Shown here: in pieces, positions 37,603 through 46,101 of the stretch | Position numbering within the stretch: position 1 is the stretch's first letter | Layout: every line of letters starts with the position of its first letter | Source: Promethearchaeia archaeon | Lineage (GTDB): Archaea > Asgardarchaeota > Lokiarchaeia > Sigyniarchaeales > SOKP01 | NCBI GenBank assembly: GCA_029856145.1 | Contig: JAHQWK010000019.1 | Coordinates: 18,271-82,270 of the forward strand | DNA: 64,000 nucleotides | Reading direction: 5' to 3' | Program-made: the position numbers and the translations under genes | Notes under the pieces: model-generated | The model's input: only the letters and a program-made list of their open reading frames with translations | Databases searched by the model: none | What the model was told of the DNA's origin: nothing

Positions 37603-37721
37603 TATTAATCAATTTCTGGATTTTGATAATTAATATAAAATTTTACTTTCTATAGTTAATTATTATAACTATATTTTACTAAATTACATAAATATAATTT
37701 GCTAATTAGCGTGATTTAAGA

Positions 37722-39398
37722 TTGTTTGATAAAAATTATTTGGAAGAAGTCAGAGAAGAAAAAGAAAAATGGGATAAACTCTATGAAAGTTTGAAAGAGC
37801 GCGATGTAAAATTTGTTTCTGATTCTGAAATCCCTATTAAAAACCTTTATACACCTTTAGATATAAAAGATAAAGATTATGTGAGTGATATCAGTTTTCC
37901 TGGAGTACCACCATATACGCGTGGTGTTTACCCCTCTATGTATAGAGGAAGATTATGGACTATGCGATTATTTTCAGGTCATGGGACTCCTGAAGAAACT
38001 AATAAAAGATGGAAATTTCTCTATGAGAATGGTGAAACTGGGTTTAGTGCTGCGGTTGATGCTTTAACCTTTAATGGGATTGATCCGACTAACAAAGATG
38101 GAGCAGCAGAAGTAGGAACGTCTGGAGTTCCTCTCTATTGTATTGATAGTCTTTTTGCTCTGACTGAAGATATTCCGATCGATAAAATTAGCGTAGCTTT
38201 AGTAGTAGAACCTTTCACAACCGCTCCTGTGTGTTCTATGTATTTTAATATGGCGCAAATGCGGGGGTATGATTTAAAACAATTGATGGGAACAACTCAA
38301 AATGATATCTTAACTATGACGGTAGGATATATTCCATATAAAAATAGTCCTCCTAACCATATACTTCGCTTAGCATGTGATTTCATTGAATGGACAGTAG
38401 CTATGAAAAATGTACCCAAATGGCATCCAATAAATTTCACAGGATATAATTATAGAGAAGGAGGAATTGATGCCGTACAGGAATTAGGTTTTGTATTTGC
38501 GAGTGCATGTTCTCATATTGATAATTTAATTGAAAGAGGATGGAAAGCGGATGATTTTGTTGGTCGTTTAGCATTTCACTTGTCGGCACATAAAGATTTT
38601 TTTGAAGAAATTGCAAAATTTAGAGCAGCAAGGAGAATTTGGTATAAATTAATGAAAGATAAGTATGAAGTCAAAGATCCAAGGAATCTGGGTTTTCGAT
38701 TTCACGTTCAAACTGCAGGATCTTCTTTAACAGCACAATCACCTAAAGTAAATATTGTAAGAACAGCAATCCAAGCATTAGAAGCGAATTTAGGTGGCTG
38801 TCAATCATTACACACTAATTCTTATGATGAAGCTATTTGTTTACCCTCAGAAGAAGCAGTATTGATCGCCTTGAGAACCCAACAGGTGATCTCAGATGAA
38901 ACTAAAATCCATAATACTATAGACCCTTTTGCTGGGTCCTATTTTATTGAATGGTTAACAGATGAAGTTGAAGATAGAGTATGGAAATATATAGATAAAA
39001 TTCAAAAAGCAGGCACTATTGATAAGACTCTATCATCAGGATTCTTATATAAAGAAATGAGAGATGCTTTTCATAAAAGAAGAATGCGTATGGAATCTGG
39101 CGATGAAATTATGTTAGGGGTTAATAAATATCCCGTGCCATATGATACGGTGACTGATGTATTTAGAACTAATGAAGAAGCAATAAATATTGAAATTAGT
39201 CGAATTGAGAAATTAAAAGCTCGAAGAGATAATGCAAAATTAGAGAAAATTTTAGATAAACTACGAAATGTTTGTGAAAAAGAAGAAAATGTAATGCCAA
39301 TAATTATGGAAGCTACAAAAGAAGGAGCTACTGTTGGGGAAGTATGTAATATCTATAGAGAAATATGGGGAACTTGGGATCCTCCATTAGCAATCTAA
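37722..39398 (+). CDS. B12-dependent acyl-CoA mutase, large (substrate) subunit, atypical active site
   Basis: A 558-residue protein of the methylmalonyl-CoA mutase large-subunit family (TIM barrel binding acyl-CoA and adenosylcobalamin). Recognisable are GVYPSMYRGRLWTMR, GTTQNDIL, FRFHVQTAGSSLTAQ and SLHTNSYDEA. Residues that fix the substrate in true methylmalonyl-CoA mutase differ: the RQYAG tyrosine is Phe (MRLFSG), the Arg of the VRNTYI segment is absent, and the His of GYHxxEAG is Asn (TGYNYREGG). A different acyl-CoA substrate is therefore likely. Start is TTG at 37722 with GTGA seven bases before. The B12-binding subunit follows 17 bases after the stop. Confidence 0.88.
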   Translation: MFDKNYLEEVREEKEKWDKLYESLKERDVKFVSDSEIPIKNLYTPLDIKDKDYVSDISFPGVPPYTRGVYPSMYRGRLWTMRLFSGHGTPEETNKRWKFLYENGETGFSAAVDALTFNGIDPTNKDGAAEVGTSGVPLYCIDSLFALTEDIPIDKISVALVVEPFTTAPVCSMYFNMAQMRGYDLKQLMGTTQNDILTMTVGYIPYKNSPPNHILRLACDFIEWTVAMKNVPKWHPINFTGYNYREGGIDAVQELGFVFASACSHIDNLIERGWKADDFVGRLAFHLSAHKDFFEEIAKFRAARRIWYKLMKDKYEVKDPRNLGFRFHVQTAGSSLTAQSPKVNIVRTAIQALEANLGGCQSLHTNSYDEAICLPSEEAVLIALRTQQVISDETKIHNTIDPFAGSYFIEWLTDEVEDRVWKYIDKIQKAGTIDKTLSSGFLYKEMRDAFHKRRMRMESGDEIMLGVNKYPVPYDTVTDVFRTNEEAINIEISRIEKLKARRDNAKLEKILDKLRNVCEKEENVMPIIMEATKEGATVGEVCNIYREIWGTWDPPLAI

Positions 39399-39415
39399 AT
39401 ATTGAGGTGATAAAT

Positions 39416-39846
39416 ATGAGTGAGAAAAAAATTAGAGTTTTGATGTCCAAGCCCGGCATAGATTTATTCTAAACTTATTAGGATATAATGCATACGGGCA
39501 TTGGCGTGGTGGAATCGTAGTTTCAAGAGCTATTAGGGATGCTGGGATGGAGCTTATTTTCGGAGGATTTCAAAATGTAGAACAAATTGTTGAATCTGCA
39601 ATTCAAGAAGACGTTGACGTTATAGGACTAAGTATTCATTCTGGTGCTCATTTTGCTTACACGCAGCAGGTTATTGATCTATTGAAAGAACGTGGAGTAC
39701 TTGACGATGTTATGATACTTGTTGGCGGAATAGTTCCTGCAAAGGACTTTCCTAAATTAAAAGAGATGGGGGTTGCAAACATCTATGGACCTGGAAGTAT
39801 GACCTCAGATATCGTAGAGTTTATTAAAACACATGTCAAAAAATAA
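39416..39846 (+). CDS. B12-binding subunit of acyl-CoA mutase, split by a predicted BHB intron
   Basis: Predicted product of 132 residues from exons 39416-39461 and 39494-39846. GGTGA lies five bases before the ATG. Exon 1 encodes SEKKIRVLMSKPGI; exon 2 continues GHWRGGIVVSRAIRDAGME and GGIVPAKDFPKLKEMGV, the normal sequence of the small cobalamin-binding subunit. In the DNA as given, a stop at 39470-39472 ends exon 1's frame, and exon 2 is in a different frame. Removing 39462-39493 joins G to AC to make the Asp codon of the conserved D-x-H-x-x-G motif, whose His ligates cobalt. The length and start then match the family. Followed by a duplicated tail relic and the MeaB gene. Confidence 0.85.
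39462..39493 (+). other. Predicted 32-nt bulge-helix-bulge intron in protein-coding gene
   Basis: Pairing visible by eye: outer helix 39451-39455 with 39495-39499 (GCCCG/CGGGC, 5 bp); 3-nt bulge ATA at 39492-39494; central helix 39456-39459 with 39488-39491 (GCAT/ATGC, 4 bp); 3-nt bulge AGA at 39460-39462; inner helix 39463-39469 with 39481-39487 (six pairs including one G-U, and one T-T mismatch); loop 39470-39480. This is the 3-4-3 geometry recognised by archaeal splicing endonuclease. Cleavage after the second base of each bulge releases 39462-39493 and restores the reading frame and a catalytic motif. Confidence 0.8.
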
Positions 39847-39861
39847 AGGAGATAACTCGCA

Positions 39862-39903
39862 TCGGATATTGTCGATTTTATTAAACCTTATGTTAAAAAA
39901 ATA
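39862..39903 (+). pseudogene. Relic of a second copy of the B12-subunit C-terminus
   Basis: Immediately after the B12-subunit stop, 39862-39903 reads SDIVDFIKPYVKK, nearly the same as the last residues of that gene (SDIVEFIKTHVKK). The nucleotides differ at many third positions, so it is an old duplicate or the end of a deleted paralogue rather than a recent tandem copy. No start or upstream part remains. Confidence 0.65.
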
Positions 39904-39974
39904 AAAAAGACATGTAATATTTTTTTTTTCAAATTATAATTTTACTTCAATTTCTCATCGAGGAATGTATTTCA

Positions 39975-40952
39975 TTGAATATCGCATATAATATTGATAC
40001 TTTAGTTAGTAAATTTAAACAAAAAAACAAAGTAGCGTTAGCAAAATTAATAACGATTATTGAAAATGAGCCAGAAAGAGCACATGAGATATTTAAACAT
40101 TTTGAAGGTATCTCTCATGATTCCTATATTATAGGTATAACAGGATCTCCTGGTGTTGGAAAGAGTACTTTAACTGGTGAAATATCTAAAAAATTATTAG
40201 AAGATGGAAAATCTGTTGGCATTATATGTGTCGATCCTACATCTCCTTTTAGTGGAGGTGCATTCTTAGGAGACAGGGTTCGTATGACAGATATATCACT
40301 GCATCCAAATATATTCTTACGAAGCCTCGCATCAAGAGGGTATAAAGGCGGAATTTCAAGAGCAGTTTTTGATATTAGTTTATTATATGAAGCATACGGA
40401 ATGGATGTAATCATTATTGAGACTGTTGGCGTTGGACAAGCTGAATTCGACATTTATAATCTTGCTTATTCTGTTGTAGTAGTTTTAGTTCCAGGATATG
40501 GTGATGCAATTCAAATGCAAAAAGCGGGGATAATTGAGATTGGAGATATATACAATATAAATAAAAAAGATTTAGGTGGAGAAGATATTGCCGTTCAAAT
40601 TGAAATGATGCTTGATGATACTGTTTTTAAAAGTGGGTGGAGACCACCAGTTTCTATGACTGATGCAATTTCAGGAGAAGGTGTAGAAGAACTTATCCAA
40701 AATATAAGGGATCATAAGGAACATATTGAATTATCAGAAGCAATTAATGACAAAAAGAAAAATAGATTCACATATAAGATCAAGGAACTTATTTATTCAA
40801 AGATTGAAAAACTAATTTCAGAGAGTTTCATTGATGAGAAAGAGATTAATGAAATTGTTAACCATGCGGTAGATGATGGTAAATTTAAAATTTATCGTAC
40901 AATCCATAATAAATTCGAAGATGTGAATTTTGAAATAAAAAAGAAAAATTAA
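39975..40952 (+). CDS. MeaB/ArgK-type GTPase chaperone of B12-dependent mutase
   Basis: A 325-residue G3E-family GTPase that gates cofactor delivery to, and protects, B12-dependent acyl-CoA mutases. The P-loop is GSPGVGKSTLTGEI (about residues 57-70), with the family's VDPTSPFSGGAFLGDRVRM and IETVGVGQAEFDI motifs. Start is the TTG at 39975 with GAGGA ten bases before; an ATG at 39965 is in another frame. Its place after the two mutase subunits is the usual operon arrangement and supports the mutase assignment. Confidence 0.93.
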   Translation: MNIAYNIDTLVSKFKQKNKVALAKLITIIENEPERAHEIFKHFEGISHDSYIIGITGSPGVGKSTLTGEISKKLLEDGKSVGIICVDPTSPFSGGAFLGDRVRMTDISLHPNIFLRSLASRGYKGGISRAVFDISLLYEAYGMDVIIIETVGVGQAEFDIYNLAYSVVVVLVPGYGDAIQMQKAGIIEIGDIYNINKKDLGGEDIAVQIEMMLDDTVFKSGWRPPVSMTDAISGEGVEELIQNIRDHKEHIELSEAINDKKKNRFTYKIKELIYSKIEKLISESFIDEKEINEIVNHAVDDGKFKIYRTIHNKFEDVNFEIKKKN

Positions 40953-41090
40953 AGAATTTTATTTTAGCACTCAACTAATATCTTTTAATGAGTTTTGAGT
41001 GATAACAGAGAGTTCAATTGTAATTATAAAATTAGAGACTTTTTAATTAATTATAACCTATTATACACATTTAAAGGTGATATAAGAATA

Positions 41091-41453
41091 GTGGTTGAAT
41101 TCTGTCCTGAATGTGGAAATATGCTAAGGAAAAAATCTTGTAAGTGTGGATATAACAACCAAAATATTCATTCTAAGAATGTATCTAACATGTCCTTGAA
41201 CGAAATATGGGATCCTCCCCCTCCTAAGATCATTTATTGTAAACTAACGGCGACATCACACAATAAACTTGAAACCATGTTAAGTAAAAGAAAATATCCT
41301 GAAAAATTAAAGGATATAACTAAAAAACTAAAAAATCATCTCTTCTCTTGTTGCAATTGTGTCTACTATAATGAGGCGATATTTCATTGTCAAATTAAGA
41401 ATAAATATTTAACAAAGGAATCTATTTGTAGAAGTTTTGAACCTTATGAGTAA
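41091..41453 (+). CDS. Zinc-ribbon protein with C-terminal Cys cluster
   Basis: A 120-residue protein beginning with a zinc ribbon (EFCPECGNMLRKKSCKCG), as in TFS/RPB9-like and other archaeal ribbons, which normally sits at the N-terminus. A second Cys group near the end (SCCNCVYYNEAIFHC and a final Cys) may hold another metal site. The frame is open further upstream to 40995, but GTG at 41091, or ATA at 41088, after GGTGA (41077-41081) gives the proper ribbon N-terminus. Function unknown; located between the mutase and dehydratase groups. Confidence 0.75.
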   Translation: MVEFCPECGNMLRKKSCKCGYNNQNIHSKNVSNMSLNEIWDPPPPKIIYCKLTATSHNKLETMLSKRKYPEKLKDITKKLKNHLFSCCNCVYYNEAIFHCQIKNKYLTKESICRSFEPYE

Positions 41454-41541
41454 CTTTAATTCCCGTATTAGAATAACAATTTGATAATAAAATCTTTAAA
41501 TACTTGAAAATTCAAATTATATTAACTGCAATCTCACATAA

Positions 41542-42030
41542 TTGGTGGCAGCTATAAATCAAATCGACCCCATAAAAAAGAACGATTTAAACATAAGAGC
41601 TGAGAATTTAATTAAAGATACAAAGATTCTCAACATTGCTAGATTGGCTAAAATGTTAGTTGATTTATATGGGCAAGTTGAGCCCTTTAAAAAGATAGGA
41701 AAACTTGAGGGTAAAGAAATTGAATTATATTTAAAAGAATTAGATGGATATATAACATTTATCCTAACATCTGATAAGAACAATTTTACCTGTCATGCAG
41801 AGAAAGCTATAGATCCTGTCGCAAGAATTATTATAAATGTTAAAGAAGAGAAAATCCTTAATGTGATAAGTAATATAATTCGTTCTAAGAGCAATATTTT
41901 TGGGTTAGCAAAACTTTTAAAATATATCATTCCAGGAAAAGCTAAAATAAAAGGATCTTATGTTGCCGCTATTAAATTGATAAGATGTTTAATGATAGGT
42001 AAACATGAAATGTATAAAAAGAGTAAATGA
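41542..42030 (+). CDS. SCP2-like/hypothetical protein
   Basis: Up to 162 residues. A pattern of helices and strands (IELYLKELDGYITFILTSD, CHAEKAIDPVARIIINVKEE, GLAKLLKYIIPGKAKIKGSY) resembles the sterol-carrier-protein-2 fold used for lipid or acyl-CoA binding, but this is a weak visual match. TTG at 41542 and GTG at 41545 have no ribosome site. GGTGG at 41544-41548 would suit the ATA at 41554. The stop overlaps the first codon of the next gene (ATGA), so the two are translationally linked, which suggests an accessory role for the dehydratase-like subunits. Confidence 0.6.
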   Translation: MVAAINQIDPIKKNDLNIRAENLIKDTKILNIARLAKMLVDLYGQVEPFKKIGKLEGKEIELYLKELDGYITFILTSDKNNFTCHAEKAIDPVARIIINVKEEKILNVISNIIRSKSNIFGLAKLLKYIIPGKAKIKGSYVAAIKLIRCLMIGKHEMYKKSK

Positions 42031-43193
42031 GGTGTTATTTTATAAGTTTAAATAGTGATCCTTTTTTATCAATCTCCAATTCTATAAAAAATTCCTCTAT
42101 TGATGAGTGGCAAAAAGAAGGCAGAAAAGTAGTAGGTTTTTATTGCACATATATCCCAGAAGAACTGCTTCATGCTGCAGATTTATTACCTTTCAGAATC
42201 AGAGCAACTGGTAATAAAGATACTGATCTGGGCGATATATATATGGTTAGATTCACTTGCTCCTTTGTTAGAGCGACTTTAGACATGGCTCTAAAGGGAG
42301 TATACGATTTTCTAGACGGATTTTTAGTTTGTAATAGCTGTGATCACAGTCGTAGAATGTATGAACTGTTTGATCTTAAAGTATTTAATCGTGAAAACTT
42401 TCACAAGAAAGTTCATAGATTTTATTTGGCGATACCTCATGTTATAACTAACGAGGGATTTGAATGGTATAAAACAGAAATCGAAGAACTTAAAGAAGAG
42501 TTAGAGCTTAAATTTAACATAAAAGAGATAACAAAGGAGAAATTAAAGAAAGCAATTGAAGTATATAATGAAAATAGAAGACTTCTGCGAGAGATACATG
42601 AATTAAGGATCCAAAATAATCCTAAACTTACGGGTACTGAAGCGTTACAAATAAATATGGCAAATTCTTCAATTCCGAAAGATCTTGCTAATGAAGAATT
42701 AAAAAGACTTAAGAATATCCTAATTCAACGCGAAGGTATTCATATAAAAGATAAAAAACGGATTCTTTTAGTAGGTAGTGTTGTGGATAACATTGAATTT
42801 ACAGAATTGATAGAAAATTCAGGAGCTTTTATAGCTTCAGACATTTTATGTTTTGGAACTCGGAATTTCATGGATGATGTACAACTAGAAAATAATAAAA
42901 GCCCTATAGAAAACATCTCTAAACGTTTATATTATAGACTATCATGTCCACGGATGATGGATGATCATGAAAGGCGATTAGATTTTCTCAAAAAAGAGAT
43001 TAAAAGAGCAAATATTGAGGGAGTCATTTTACAAAGAATAAACAATTGCGATCTACATGGGTGCGATAATATGCTCTTTACGCATGAATTAAAGGATTTA
43101 GAAATCCCTGTTCTAAACATGGACAGAGAATTCTATCAAGCAGATACATCTCGCTTACAAACACGAATAGAAGCATTCTTAGAAATGATATAA
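42027..43193 (+). CDS. 2-hydroxyacyl-CoA dehydratase/benzoyl-CoA reductase-like subunit
   Basis: A protein of about 383-388 residues from the HgdB/BcrB/BcrC (PF06050-like) family. Conserved elements are KVVGFYCTYIPEELLHAADLLPFRI, a cluster Cys in RFTCSFVR, NSCDHSRRMYEL with a second Cys, LTGTEAL, and the late GCDN in NNCDLHGCDN. The ATG at 42027 precedes GAGGTG, the ribosome site, so initiation may really be at ATA 42042 (see findings). It overlaps the upstream SCP2-like gene and is followed by a second dehydratase-like subunit, giving the usual two-subunit enzyme. Confidence 0.87.
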   Translation: MRCYFISLNSDPFLSISNSIKNSSIDEWQKEGRKVVGFYCTYIPEELLHAADLLPFRIRATGNKDTDLGDIYMVRFTCSFVRATLDMALKGVYDFLDGFLVCNSCDHSRRMYELFDLKVFNRENFHKKVHRFYLAIPHVITNEGFEWYKTEIEELKEELELKFNIKEITKEKLKKAIEVYNENRRLLREIHELRIQNNPKLTGTEALQINMANSSIPKDLANEELKRLKNILIQREGIHIKDKKRILLVGSVVDNIEFTELIENSGAFIASDILCFGTRNFMDDVQLENNKSPIENISKRLYYRLSCPRMMDDHERRLDFLKKEIKRANIEGVILQRINNCDLHGCDNMLFTHELKDLEIPVLNMDREFYQADTSRLQTRIEAFLEMI

Positions 43194-43220
43194 AATCAAA
43201 ATATAATAGGTAATAGAATA

Positions 43221-44507
43221 GTGAATAAACTAGAAATGCTAAATAGAATAATTCCATATAGAATGTTGTATGAAGCGGTTACATCTACTTATGGATTAGT
43301 TGAAGGCATACTCCCAGATAGTGGAATACCTTCATTAAGAATTGGATTAAAACATTTAAAATCAGTGATGGAAGAATATATCCAAAAAGCTAGAGAAGGA
43401 TTACCTATAATTGGACACCATTTTTCTTTTCCTACAGAGTATCTTTCTTGTTTCGAATGTGTCCCCGTTTGCATTGAAGCTGTTTCATATTTATTAGCAG
43501 CATTGTTACCACACGGTTCCGAACCATATTATGATTTAATCACTAATTGGGGTCATCCCTTTCATACATGTACCTCACAAAAAGGTACAATGGGAATGAC
43601 TTTAGATGATTTATTTAAATTTGATGCTATAATAACTCCAACAGCTCCGTGTGATAATACTTATGCATCATATCCGTTTTTCTCTTATTATAAAAAAATC
43701 CCACTGATCGCACCTGACTTACCTTTTTTGAAAGAGGAAAAGAGTTATCATTATCATGGTGAACAAATTCATCTGGGATTAGAAGCGTTAGGTAAAGTTA
43801 TTAATCAAAAACCTAATTATAATAAATTAAGAAAATCAATTGAAATAGAAAACCAAGTTTCTAAGATACAATTGGAAATTTTCGATTTAAAAAAGGCAAA
43901 ACCATGTCCAGTAGAGAATATGTTTAATGTAATGTCGGCTGCCGCATCAATTTACTTCTCTGGGCGTAATGAAAAATTAAGTTTTTATAATGATATGCTA
44001 GAAATTGCACAAAATCGGTATAAGAATAGTAAACATCATGCTGGAGAAGAAAAAATTAGGAGTATTTGGCCATATATGGTTATATTTTTTGATTTAGAAC
44101 TTGGAGAATGGTTAGATCGCCATCTAGGAATGTCCATTCTATTTGATATTTTTAATTATAATTTTGCTGAACCAATTAATACGAAATCAGATTTAGATAC
44201 TATGCTTTATGGAATGGCAAAAAAATCAATGGAAGCTCCTATGGTTAAGCAATCTGCAGAGTTTTACTATTCATTTATAGATGATTGTGTTCAATTTGCA
44301 AAAGATTATTCCGCTGATTGTTTTATCTTTACATCACATATAGGTTGCAAGCAATTTGGAAGTGTTCCTCAGATTTTAAGAGAAGCTTTAAGAGATGAAG
44401 TTGGCATACCAATGCTCCTAATTGATGTGGATGTAGGCGATGCCCGATTTGCTTCTGAGAAAATTATAAGAGAAAAAATTAAAATGTTTGCTCAAACTCT
44501 AATGTAA
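43221..44507 (+). CDS. 2-hydroxyacyl-CoA dehydratase/benzoyl-CoA reductase-like subunit
   Basis: A 428-residue second subunit of the same fold as the preceding gene. Marks are the Cys in PTEYLSCFECVPV, HTCTSQKGTMGM, TPTAPCDNTYASYPF, and the C-terminal FTSHIGCKQFGSVPQILREAL followed by PMLLIDVDVGDAR, as in HgdA/HgdB-type proteins. It starts with GTG 43221, or ATA just before it. Together the two subunits probably carry one or two [4Fe-4S] clusters and need the activator ATPase at 15363. The presence of a flavoprotein and HdrD-like gene downstream hints at reduction rather than simple dehydration. Confidence 0.82.
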   Translation: MNKLEMLNRIIPYRMLYEAVTSTYGLVEGILPDSGIPSLRIGLKHLKSVMEEYIQKAREGLPIIGHHFSFPTEYLSCFECVPVCIEAVSYLLAALLPHGSEPYYDLITNWGHPFHTCTSQKGTMGMTLDDLFKFDAIITPTAPCDNTYASYPFFSYYKKIPLIAPDLPFLKEEKSYHYHGEQIHLGLEALGKVINQKPNYNKLRKSIEIENQVSKIQLEIFDLKKAKPCPVENMFNVMSAAASIYFSGRNEKLSFYNDMLEIAQNRYKNSKHHAGEEKIRSIWPYMVIFFDLELGEWLDRHLGMSILFDIFNYNFAEPINTKSDLDTMLYGMAKKSMEAPMVKQSAEFYYSFIDDCVQFAKDYSADCFIFTSHIGCKQFGSVPQILREALRDEVGIPMLLIDVDVGDARFASEKIIREKIKMFAQTLM

Positions 44508-44624
44508 AATTTATTAAAATTTCTCTGTAATTTTAAACTATTATACGAAAACGCTTTAATATCATTAAGTCAATATTTTTAAATATTATCTTATAATTAA
44601 AATACTTAAAAGGGCAAATTTAAA

Positions 44625-46100
44625 ATGAATAATAGCAGTATTGTAGCAGAATTAGGAAAAATTGTTGGAGATCGATATGTATCTGAAGAACCAGAAATAC
44701 AATTTTTATACCATTATGATTTTATAACCGCAGAACCAGAAGGCAAATGTGATATTGCTATAATGCCTGAAACTGCTGAAGAAGTCCAAGAAATTGTAAA
44801 AATTGCGAATAAATATAAGATTCCAATCGTTCCATGGGTTTCAGGGATTAATTTTGGCTCGATTGCTACACCTCGAAAAGGAGGTATTGTTGTAGATTTA
44901 CGGCGCATGAATCGGGTGCTTGAAGTAAATGAGGATGATATGTATGCTTTGATTGAAGGTGGGACAACATGGGCAGATTTCAAAGGATACCTAGATAAAC
45001 ATCATCCCAACTTTAGGGCAGGAGTAACTTTTTCCCCTCCTGGTACCGGTGTAATTCCCTCATGTTTATGTTATGGAATGTTTGATCTAGGGATGCTCGG
45101 AGGTACTGGAGCAGAATTCCTTAATGGATTAGAGGTAATTCTACCAACAGGGGAATTAATAAGAGCTGGCTCATGTAGCCTTACTGATTATTGGTACGGT
45201 AGACAGCCTTTACCAGATATTTCAGGATTATTTATTGGATGGGAGGGCACAACTGGAATTGTAACAAAAGCAGCAATAAAAATATGGCCAAAACTCCCAT
45301 ATCGAACTGATTTTCTTCCTTTTGCAGCAAGAGTTGAAGATGGTGTTCCTATGTTGCTTAAATTATCAAAAGCTGGGTTAGGAATTGTAGACCTCTTAAT
45401 GACAAATATGGGATGGGCTCAATCTCTTCAATGTTTTGATCAGAAAAGTGTAGCAATAGACCCTGTATCACTTGGGCTACCTGATTTTATTGGCTTAATT
45501 ACAACTGAAGCATATACAGAAGAACAGCATAAAGCACAATGTGATGCTATAAAAAAGATATGTAGGGAGTATGGCATTGAACCCTTGACTGCTGATGTAC
45601 AAGTAAGAAATTTTCCAAAAAGTATGAGGGGTGTATTGGGTCATATTTTTCCAATAACAGGAGGTCAAATGCCAATACAATTTTGGGGTTGTTGGAATTT
45701 TACTAGAGGTGGTGGAGGAGAATGGATTGGATGTTATAATTCAACACGTAATATCATAAAATATTATGATCTATCAAGAGAGATTTGTCTTAAACATGGA
45801 AAATCACCTCAATACTATTGTAGAATTATGTTTGGGGGGCATTATTGTGTGACTAGGACAAATGTGAATTTCAATAAAAATGATCCAGAGGATATAAAAA
45901 AAACAAGGCAAATTCTAAAGGAAATTCATGATGCTGTTCAAAAACTTGAAGGAACAATAATGTATAAACCTCCAAAATGGGTAGTTCAACACCATAAAGA
46001 TAAAACCCTTCCAGAAACAAGGAATCTAATTGAGAGAATAAAAAAATTTCTTGATCCAAATAATATTATGAATCCAGGACAGGGTATTGGAGATGATTAA
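44625..46100 (+). CDS. GlcD-like FAD-linked oxidase
   Basis: A 491-residue flavoprotein of the FAD-linked oxidase family (glycolate oxidase GlcD, D-lactate dehydrogenase, vanillyl-alcohol oxidase-like). The PCMH FAD-binding domain spans about 40-225 (CDIAIMPETAEEVQEIVKIA, VPWVSGINFGSIATPRKGG, IALIEGG-like YALIEGGTTW). The cap domain follows and the chain ends FLDPNNIMNPGQGIG, the family's typical finish. It is directly followed, after one base, by an HdrD-like Fe-S gene, matching GlcD-GlcF or Ldh-Hdr partnerships, with electrons flowing from substrate through FAD to iron-sulfur clusters. Confidence 0.9.
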   Translation: MNNSSIVAELGKIVGDRYVSEEPEIQFLYHYDFITAEPEGKCDIAIMPETAEEVQEIVKIANKYKIPIVPWVSGINFGSIATPRKGGIVVDLRRMNRVLEVNEDDMYALIEGGTTWADFKGYLDKHHPNFRAGVTFSPPGTGVIPSCLCYGMFDLGMLGGTGAEFLNGLEVILPTGELIRAGSCSLTDYWYGRQPLPDISGLFIGWEGTTGIVTKAAIKIWPKLPYRTDFLPFAARVEDGVPMLLKLSKAGLGIVDLLMTNMGWAQSLQCFDQKSVAIDPVSLGLPDFIGLITTEAYTEEQHKAQCDAIKKICREYGIEPLTADVQVRNFPKSMRGVLGHIFPITGGQMPIQFWGCWNFTRGGGGEWIGCYNSTRNIIKYYDLSREICLKHGKSPQYYCRIMFGGHYCVTRTNVNFNKNDPEDIKKTRQILKEIHDAVQKLEGTIMYKPPKWVVQHHKDKTLPETRNLIERIKKFLDPNNIMNPGQGIGDD

Positions 46101-46101
46101 A

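Noticed and set aside
39462..39493. Mobile-element footprint or target-site duplication as the cause of the 32-bp insert
   Set aside because: No direct repeat of usual target-site length flanks the insert; the BHB geometry and exact restoration of the motif explain it better.
40995..41090. Longer N-terminus for the zinc-ribbon protein at 41091
   Set aside because: The extension has no ribosome site, and zinc ribbons of this type normally begin at the protein start, where GGTGA and GTG are found.
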